A stretch of DNA of 42,489 nt, taken from positions 1-42,489 of the forward strand of contig MU835016.1 of the NCBI GenBank assembly GCA_029204225.1. The letters run 5' to 3'. The stretch's first letter is position 1. Every line of letters starts with the position of its first letter. Of this stretch, positions 34,200 to 42,489 are shown in pieces. The position numbers and the translations under genes were made by a program. This DNA is from Diphasiastrum complanatum. Its lineage: Eukaryota; Streptophyta; Lycopodiopsida; Lycopodiales; Lycopodiaceae. A model generated the notes under the pieces. That model was not told the DNA's origin. It saw nothing but the letters and a program-made list of their open reading frames with translations, and made no database searches.

Positions 34200-35350
34200 C
34201 TATTTTTCATGTTTATTTTGAGGAAGAGACTCACATTTTGCAGCCCAAGGTGATCATTCAACAACCTATTAAAGACAAAGCTTGGATCTTGAAGACAACC
34301 TTTATTGAGCTCTCGCTACATTTGAGAGCTTGGAGCTCAAATCATATTCTTATCATGATGAGTGGAACTCAACAAAGCAAGAACCTGAAAATTATGTTGT
34401 TTTTATCCATGTATTAATTGTTGATCCAGGATAGTCTCATCAAGTTAAATTGTGAGGAGGTGCTAAAATTTCACAATTCTAGCTTGACCAATTTTGGTCA
34501 TATTTCTTGTGAATTGTATTATGGTCATGTTGTGGCTTGTCACACATGCCAAATAGCATAGGATACTCTTTGTAAGTCTCATTCCTAGCCTAGCATAGGA
34601 GTGGCACCTTTGGAATGAGTCCAAATAGTGTTTGGATAGGCTAGAAAAATTCTAGGATCTAAAAATAGCATGTTTTACATTGTTTTTGGATCTCGAGATT
34701 CCCAAGTTAGGGTGGATCCAATGACCTATTAGGATAGATGTTAGGGTTAGGGTATGATAAGTTCAGAGGTGCCCTAATATTCTCAGATCCGAACTTGAAA
34801 AATATAAATGTATGATGGGATTTCCATCCAAATATCAAGAAAATCGAGTTTTTCCACTTCTATCATCATTGTCTTTTGGTGGCGAGTTCTAGCTATTGAA
34901 TGTGAGTGTTCTTAAGCATTATCTTCTTGGTTTGAAAGGTATTGAACCCGTTTACAAGTTTGAGAAGCTTGCTGTAATTTACTTTGGTTCATTTGATCAA
35001 ATCTATGTGCCTAATGTGGAGTTAAATGCCAACTTTGCTAGTTTTGGTAACTAGTCTTGATTCTAGCTCATAGTTTGGATCTAGATCTTTGATTTGTGCA
35101 TCCTCCATTACTTTTTGGATTGATTGGAATTCATTTTGCTGTAAAATTTTGTCATTTAGTTTTTCGATATTGACACAAAATGACTGCAATTCCATGGTTG
35201 GTGAACAATTGCCTTTTATTAAAAAAAGACCTCCTAGATGTCTCAAAAATACAAAACCGTGTATTCCAGGTGTTATGTTATTTTATTGCCAACAAAATAG
35301 TCTGCTCATATGAATCAAAGCTGAAAATGCATTGGAGCCGACAAATACTA
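34200..35350. other. Mostly featureless; possible integrase zinc-finger scar
   Basis: Around 34470-34560 a short frame reads FHNSSLTNFGHISCELYYG and ends CHTCQIA. It is faintly like the HHCC integrase finger of Ty3/gypsy (GH...YYW...C..CQ). It is too short and degenerate for a firm call. No other gene is seen. Confidence 0.25.
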
Positions 35351-35369
35351 TAGTTGTCAATTAGGCTTT

Positions 35370-36322
35370 GACCATTGGAAAGTTGTGCATCATTGACATT
35401 GTTCGTGTAGTGCATCGTGATTTACAACAACGTCATCACAGAATTGCTACAGACATTGACATATTCGTGGAAACTACCAAATACATTCTTAGTTTACTTG
35501 AATACCAAACGTGCCAAAAGCAAAACAGGTATGTCTATTTCAATAAAAGACCTTGTACAAGTTTATATTATTTAGTTAAAATTATTAAATAGAAAACAAG
35601 GTCATTTTATGTCTATTTTATATTAATTATTTTATTTGAATGATGCAGTTCTGGCCCAACTTATTATCAAGGTGTTGATGGACATGTGATATCAACTTGT
35701 ATGGATTCCCATGTACAATCTTCTCTGGTCGCATTTGTTGAATCTCGTTTGTGTGCTATCGATGAACTAGAAAGACAAAAGATTGTACTACAAGCTGATA
35801 TTTCTGTTTTGAAAAGAGAATTGTCAACCATTGAACATAAACTGTACATGTTACGTGAGAACATTGACGATCCACCTTTACAACAACCAATATCAGAGGA
35901 AACATTCCAAATACGACGACCCAGTTCTAGTTATAGCAATTTGTTATTTTGTTGGCCTATTATTCCAGGAAATTTTATGACGTTTAAAGAGACAATGTCA
36001 AACTTACAAGTCTTTGTTGACAAAGCTACGCACTGTTTAGATCCAGCTATTTGACTTGCCAGATTCTATATTGGTTTTCTTATCAAATGGATTCCATGCA
36101 AGTTACCCAAGGGATGTCATCCAAAAATACAAGGATTGGTTTAATCCAAATATACTTTTAACAGATGGAGTAGATATATTGTTATACATAAAAATCCGAG
36201 ATTTACCAATTGAAGAACATGTACTATTTGAACGAATGGTGCAACAAAAATTCTTAGTAATTGAGCATGAATGTTTAGGAAATTCGGGGGATCATTACTT
36301 CGAACACATGGCTTTGTGTTAG
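35370..36322 (+). pseudogene. Unrecognised gene with coiled coil
   Basis: An exon ending about 35528 (LSLLEYQTCQKQNR) has a GTATGT donor. The next exon starts after the GCAG at 35649 with SGPTYYQGVDGHV, followed by a heptad-type coiled coil (ELERQKIVLQADISVLKREL, then HKLYMLREN). The frame ends at TGA 36051 but continues in the +1 frame through FDLPDSILVFLSNGFHASYP and IRDLPIEEHVLFERMVQ to 36322, so one indel or a hidden intron lies near 36040-36050. The domain is unknown to me. Exon-intron structure supports a real gene origin. Confidence 0.45.
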
Positions 36323-36329
36323 TGTGCAT

Positions 36330-39060
36330 TACAAACGAGTATGTAAAATACAATGACACATAAATTTTAAACACGTTTGAAAATATTTGTTGCTTTGCAA
36401 GAATATTGCGTAACAATTTTTTTTTTCAATAATTGATACTTATGATTTTAAAACATTAAATATTTAGAATATTAGTTGTAAAGACCGCTTATGTTCTTAT
36501 AAAAAAAAGCCTGTTATTTAAAATGCGATCTGGTTAAAAACGTTCACATGTTGTCATAAAAAATCAAACAAACATTGAAAATGTTTTTATTTTTTGCCAA
36601 AGTTAAATAGTATGTTGTTATAAACTACGTGGCTGAATTGGGAGTCATTTTTTCACTTATAACTATTATACTCAAAATTTGTACCTTGTTTGTCATAGCA
36701 ATACATTAAAAAAAAATAAAGGAGCAGAAGGCATGTTTTTTGCAAATGCATGTCAAAAAAAATAACTAGGTCAATTTGTTATAAGCTATCAATTATTTTT
36801 TGACAATTCCATTTCATATATTTGAAACCAAATTAGTCGCTTCATATATGTATAATTTAATCATGTATTGGTTTAGTTATTCGCAATCTAGTTTCAATTT
36901 GAACTTAAAAATATTCTGTACAATTTTAGACATTTATCCGTGTATTGTCTAATTGGTATTTCGATATTCAAAATGTTGAATGCTAACGTGAATTCGCATA
37001 TTTTGTAATATCTACATAAGAACTTGACATACGACCATGGTGGAAAGAATTATGCCAAGTTCAATATTTGTTTTTATAAGTTTGTAAAACCCCTCTTTTC
37101 ATGTTCTCTTGATTTCCTATCATGCCCAAATTCATATTATAGTACTTGTTTATATACATCATGATTTCTAGATTTAATAGCGAATATTATATCGAGACCA
37201 AATTAGCTCATTCTCCAGAACATAAACTCAGGATGTCTTAGTTACGCTCACATTGTTATTACTATTTGTGTTGTACCAAAACAAAAAAAAAAAATGAGTT
37301 TTATTCAATATTAACTTGTACATATAGAATTAAAAACTTGTGCACATATGATGGTACATATTATTGGCAGCTCGTTAATACTGTAGTATATACTTTGTTG
37401 TATAAAGTAAACTACTCGCACACACATAATAATATATATGTTTCTTTTATATATCCACCAATTTACATAATTTATCTATAATTTATTGTGAAACTCAATA
37501 TATATCTTTATTCATTTCGAATGTCCAACTTAAAATATTTTGTGATCACTGTAACTAAATAAAATCTAAAATGATTTTGATCAAGATATTTCTTTTGAGA
37601 TTATAAAATACATTAAAGTTCCGTATTTTATTACCCATGCAATGAAATAGCAAATAAAAAACACATGTACGAAAAAGAAAGTTTCTAGCTACTTAATATT
37701 GATAGTTCTTAGATATGTAAACTATCTATACTTTATGTCTTCGTTCGTGTAACATGCAACGAAAGAAATATAAGGAGATCCAGTACTTGAAATCGTATTC
37801 ATATATTGAAATCGTACCCATATATTGATTTTGTAAATAAATCAACATATTTTTTTCTAGAACCTTGCTATGCTTGATTGCATCCAAAAAAAACTTCATC
37901 TCAAAAGATAGTAATTACAAGTACTAGAAATACAAAAACATAGCTAGGCTATTAAAAAATATTATGGCTCTTTCAACATTAATTTATTGTTTATAATTTA
38001 TTTACTTATGTCTAAAACTTATATATGTTTTTTCTACATAAAATTATCAAACTAATAGTAGCTATACCACACATAGACAATTGAATAATGTCATAATGAC
38101 AAAACGACGTGAGCAACAAGTTCCTGAGATGTCACTTGCGCCTTGCCAATTGCAGTCATTAACTTATCTGTAAACTGCGTTGTTGTAGACTTTATTTCTG
38201 AAATTAACTTTTTACTTACCTGTGTGTACATTCTTCAAATTTTGTTTTTAACATTGTTGGTTAAATCGCATTTATTAGTGCACGTCCATCTCCATGCAGA
38301 ACTTAACAGTAGTATCGTTCTTGATTTGTGTATATTTGTATTGAACTGCATTTATAATTACGTCCATGTTTACGTGAAACTTAACACTAACGCGTTTTTT
38401 TTATTTATGCATATTTGTATTCACAACTTGTTATCTTAACTTTGTTAGAGCTATCACATTATGAATGCCACACAATTCATATGTGACCATGTGCCAAAAA
38501 AGTTTATAACAATGTTTCCAAATAACAATGATATATGCCCTTTTTTTATACATTACAAATTCTCAAATATCTACAATCGAATTACGGAAAAACATCGTCG
38601 AATGATATCGTGAAGCATTGAACTTATTAGATACAAATGCAATGTGGTGGTATACAAATTACTTTCTAAATGGAACTTATCAAATACAATATACAACTAT
38701 ACAAGATTCCAAAAAATATTTGAATACAATTCAATATCAAAGTTCAATAACTATTAATATGATCCCTTTTGTCTATTTTGGATATGTACAACATTACAAT
38801 GTACTACTCATATCGAACAATACAATCCTATAACTACGCATATCACATGTTACAATATAGAAATATTAGCATCCACGTGTACCGCTCACATATTAATAGT
38901 AATGTCAAACCCAGTTCAAATATATCCATATGATATACATCATGCTAATATAATCATTTCAAAATCTTGCAAAAAAATCAAAACCCGGCTGGCCCACATC
39001 ATTGTTATGTTCTGTTCAAAACCTCGTCTATAAATTCTCAACCGAATCGACAAAAAATTA
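36330..39060. other. AT-rich non-coding stretch
   Basis: About 2.7 kb of very AT-rich DNA. Open frames are low-complexity (Tyr, Ile, Asn, Leu). I see no motif, splice pattern or repeat unit. Confidence 0.5.
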
Positions 39061-39078
39061 CTTCAACGTGTTCTAACA

Positions 39079-39705
39079 TTGTATCCCGGGATTTTATATA
39101 CTGATGAAAGTATTATGTACCATATTCGCAAATTCAAAATGCTTACAATAACAAAAAACCAAAATGTTCCATTAAAAATATGTAACAATCAAAAACAAAA
39201 ACACACAAGGGACAAAAGACAAAATCGCACATTTACAAACACTAATACACGAAACACATGATGCATCACTCATGTACATAAAGACTAAATTCAGTTCATT
39301 GAATCCGAATATTACATGCACAAAAAAAAAGCTTACATGCTCGTATTAAACGTTTACTAAATAAAAAAATCCATCATACAAAAATTCCAAAACATATTAT
39401 TACAAGTACACATGCATATACGAATCGCGTAAATGATTCTCCGATACATACTTGTGTAAGTTGTGAATGTAATTACTTTCTATTTCAATGTGCCGAACCT
39501 ACTACTAGTGAATACCAATATATTTCAAACATGAAAACAATACCAACTGATATTATAGATAGACAAACAAAATATATCTGTAGGTCATGTAAAATGAGCA
39601 TAAATAGAGATGCAATTCCAAAATATTTCGTTCCAACAAACATATCTATTGACAAATCGTCAAATTTGACTACCGACATGGGTTGTAGCAAAAGTATCAT
39701 TCACT
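39079..39705 (+). pseudogene. Helitron-type protein N-terminal fragment (putative)
   Basis: A basic frame at 39079-39261 (KQKHTRDKRQNRTFTNTN) is followed in another frame by about 135 open codons (39300-39705, no ATG). These contain NDSPIHTCVSCECNYFLF, then KYICRSCKMSINRDAIPKYF and PTNI. The two Cys pairs with a C..C....I....IPK pattern resemble the zinc-ribbon-like region before the Rep/helicase part of plant Helitron proteins. No Rep or helicase motifs follow in the window. The RPA-like gene at 23.5 kb would fit Helitron-related content. Confidence 0.4.
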
Positions 39706-39719
39706 AAACTAAGCAAACT

Positions 39720-40590
39720 ATCTTCAAATTGTAAAACAATCTACTCGATGAGAATGCATGTGAGACACATATGTGCTCAATATATTCACTTCAGCAAAGA
39801 TCAACTAAATTTTTAAAGACCAATCTAATCTTCTGTTTTGCTCAAGTGTAGGACTTTATAAATATTCCAATAGGCTTTTAATGAAATATGAGTGATTCAA
39901 AATTTACATTCAATCAGATAGTTAAAGACAAAAGCCATATCAAAAATTGTATTAATCACCATTTTTAACTACAAAAAACTTTACACTCAATTTTTAATTT
40001 TGGATTTGTTAAGTTTTGTTATCCAATTTAGCTCTCTAGGATATCGTCACTAACAAAACCGAATAAGTTCTCTATTGAGAAATATTTTTTCGCCAAGACT
40101 TTTCTATATTCTATGCACGTAAGTTTTAATAATAATCTTGGACTTGCTAAAAGGAGTGAGTGAGTCATATTCATGGCTTTTCAACCTCCATTTTCATTTT
40201 TCTTCCAAAATTTATAGTTACTGGAGCATAAGCCAATCTAGGTGCACATGATGGATGCATTCACGATACATGCCCAACACACGGGAAAAATAATACGAAG
40301 GGCTCTTATAGCCTCCATTTTGTAAAGTCATGTATTTAAATAAAAGTCAGACACCAATGGTGCATTTGTACTATGCAAAGCGCAAACTATTGTAAATATG
40401 CCTTGAAGTGTAAATAGAATAAACGATTACTTTTTGATTAAGTGCCTCGAAGCACAATAGGAAATTTTTGTGGCATGGCTCAAAAATTTTATTTACCACA
40501 AGCATTGTCAAGTCAAGTTATTTGCCAACCAAAGAAAAAGCAAGTTAATTTAGACTATTAAGTTTAGAAATGAGCCAATAAAAAATTGCC
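39720..40590. other. No gene seen
   Basis: AT-rich sequence without a supported reading frame. Confidence 0.45.
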
Positions 40591-40599
40591 ATTGCAACG

Positions 40600-41100
40600 C
40601 TTTTGGAATGAACTATATAAGGGCCAAATCCTTTGTACTTTCGTTCTCAAATTTTCATTTGTAATAGCAAAGAGTTGAGTTCCCTCCTATTTTGTGTCTT
40701 ATGTGAATGCTTTGAAAGAGAAAAGAGAGAGTTGTGAGGTGAGTGTTTTTGCTTTATGCTTGATGCTTGCATTTCTCTTGCGCATGCGCCTAGATCGCTA
40801 GACATGCTTAGTATCTCCCCTTGACGTAGACTTGTTATGCAGGTTCAGAAGCCAAGCTTTGGATTTGCGCTTAGGAAGAATGGCTTCCAAGCTCTTTCAT
40901 AGCTTGTCTCCTCTCTCTCCTTTTCCTCTTGGCTACAGCCCACAAACATAGGTGTTAGATCTTCACCAAGGGCTTTAAGCCAACGTATGTAGGATTTCCC
41001 TTTTGTTGAAGCTTGGAACCCAAAGAGGCCAAGAGCATTGAAGGGTATGGCACTCACAAACAACCGTGATGTAGTAGGACTAGATTTAGTTTAGTTTTTT
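40600..41100 (+). mobile_element. LTR-like promoter segment (possible solo or partial LTR)
   Basis: A TATA word (ACTATATAAGGGCC, about 40610) is followed about 30-50 bp later by CTTTCGTTCTC and then an AGAGTTGAG/AGAGAGAGTTG segment. This layout is typical of the U3-R region of a plant LTR. No matching second LTR, primer-binding site or polypurine tract was identified on this strand. Confidence 0.3.
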
Positions 41101-41582
41101 GTTAGAATCTCAATCGTCGATCCAGTCATTGCTAAGACACAAACAGGTGACCAACACTACTTTTTTGCCCTTCCATAGAGGTAATATCACCTCTCTCCTG
41201 TGCACTAGAGCTATAGACCACCATTAAGCAAGCTCGGATCTCCGATAAGCCATGGTGTCCCATACCACCATGCCTTGCCCTCGACCCTCGCCTACCTACA
41301 TCATGAGGCCTAGATAATCGTCCTGACCTGACCACCAGTGGAAGAGCTCTTCATTCTTCAGGAGAGAATGAATGACAAGCTCATGGAGATCCACCTCTAT
41401 ATACATATTATAGGTGGGATCATCTTTGACCATAGGAATCACGCATGACCAACGACATGCAGAGTTGTACACACTAATGTGGATCCATAACAAAGGATCT
41501 TTTGTAGATCCATTTAGGGTCCTAAACACTGTACTTTCAAAAAGTTTAATACAAATAAATTTTTTGTTGATGGACCACATTT

Positions 41583-41601
41583 CCAATGGAAGTCGCCAAA
41601 A
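41583..41601 (-). promoter_or_regulatory. Possible LTR-retrotransposon primer-binding site
   Basis: On the minus strand the sequence TTTTGGCGACTTCCATTGG follows ...GGCTAACA. Plant Tat/Ogre-type gypsy elements commonly have a TGGCGACTCC-type site just after the 5' LTR (tRNA-Arg complementarity). If correct, a 5' LTR lies at higher coordinates in minus orientation. Coding sequence is not seen downstream. Confidence 0.3.
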
Positions 41602-41659
41602 TGTTAGCCAATTTATTAACACAAAATCGAGTTTAAATTGAAAACTTTTATGCAAAGTT

Positions 41660-42489
41660 TATAATCTTTTCATATAAAGTTGATTAATAGTAGTAGGTCA
41701 CTAGCACGAATTTTGGCCTATATAGCCCATGCTAATGGGTCCCAGTTCACCCAAAAAAGAACTATCGATAGTTCTTAAATAATGTAGCCCTAGAATTGGC
41801 TCTAAAGATTTTTTTTTTGGTGACTACACCTTCCATCCATGTAACCTCAGGTTTCTATAATATATTGAGATATCTGAGATTTTTATAGGGAATTTTTTTC
41901 TGACACTTGAGAAGAAATTTGAGACCGGGGAAAATCCAAAAAAAATTCGACATCAACCAAGTATCGTCGCTTTTTGTGCAAATTATTTGAAAAGGAAATT
42001 ATCAAAGAAAAAATCGATTATCATATTAAGAAACGACCATTGTCCCAAAATGACCTTAAGAATTGAGCACTTGGGGCCTTTGAAAATGGAGTATTGTCTT
42101 CAAAAAAGTGGAAAAGAACCTATAAGTGTGTGACCTCGTCACAAGTGCAATATGTCATTATCTAAATGAAGAATGAAAAAGAGTCAAGTTTGGTCCAACT
42201 GCAGCAAGCTCTCCATGCAAAAGTACTACTATGTAAGATGAGGGTAGCTTGGCAATAAAAGGGGGGGTGACAAAATCACCTCGAGCAAGGGCAAAAAGTC
42301 TCCAAAGTGTGATTATGGGGTGGGTAACCTCTTTTTGCATCAAGGCAAGCATGGCAAGCAAAGTCCAATCTTGATAAGTAGTTGGCAATTTTTCACTCAA
42401 ATCATATTATTTGAGATTGAGAGATTATCTTCTAATCCATGTGAGAGAGAGTTTTGCTTCTAGATTGTTTTGAGAGTGTTTTTATTGAG
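41660..42489. other. Non-coding, LTR-like texture
   Basis: No credible gene. The 80-codon minus frame at 42158-42400 has no recognisable motif. This could be the LTR expected from the possible primer-binding site at 41583-41601, but its outer end is not resolved. Confidence 0.3.

Noticed and set aside
41296-41655. 119-codon minus-strand frame
   Set aside because: No motif; it overlaps the possible primer-binding site and LTR junction.

Overview
The window is TE-rich, AT-rich nuclear DNA of a land plant. Supporting signs are long degenerate arrays of the plant telomere motif CCCTAAA, short GT-AG introns, Ty1/copia and CACTA remnants, a MITE, a ULP-type protease gene of the sort carried by plant transposons, and G-box and W-box promoter words. 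I see no ordinary housekeeping gene, tRNA, rRNA or CRISPR array. A seed-free plant (fern, lycophyte or bryophyte) is a guess from the overall texture, not a demonstrated fact.

Layout. 1-5.3 kb and 15.0-19.8 kb are two copies of a segmental duplication. Each holds a telomere-like array, a CACTA transposase-associated domain remnant, and a tandem pair of copies of an unrecognised multi-exon gene. The second copy carries a MITE that the first lacks. 6.0-7.2 kb holds an inverted pair of RING-finger exon fragments. 8.9-12.4 kb (module I) and 25.2-27.4 kb (module II) are two diverged copies of one two-gene, tail-to-tail module. The plus-strand gene ends in a ubiquitin-like segment. The minus-strand gene fuses a histone H3 fold to a Ulp1/C48-type cysteine protease. 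19.8-23.5 kb is an AT-rich ~0.96-kb repeat with TA microsatellites. 23.5-25.0 kb is an RPA1-like OB-fold gene broken only at homopolymers. 27.48-27.75 kb is a cluster of seven CACGTG boxes between the H3-protease gene of module II and a divergent acidic-protein gene (27.9-29.05 kb). 29.5-31.4 kb (minus) is a coiled-coil plus RNase H-like transposase-type gene. 32.2-34.2 kb is a Ty1/copia gag-pol relic. 35.4-36.3 kb is an unrecognised coiled-coil gene. 39.1-39.7 kb looks like the N-terminal part of a Helitron-type protein. 40.6-42.5 kb has LTR-like sequence and a possible primer-binding site.

The main discovery candidate is the histone-H3-fold/Ulp1-protease fusion with its convergent ubiquitin-like partner. 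It recurs twice here with the same exon junctions: protease exons of 186/187 and 105/105 nt, with identical intron phases. The protease motifs (IPY..HW.L, QQ..FSC.W) and the H3 signature (KRVTIMPKD) can be read directly. Both copies carry nonsense or frame changes and are probably decayed at this locus. The architecture looks ancestral and should be sought intact elsewhere in the genome. Inference: it is cargo of a large DNA transposon, where the H3 fold could bring a deubiquitinating or deSUMOylating enzyme to nucleosomes.
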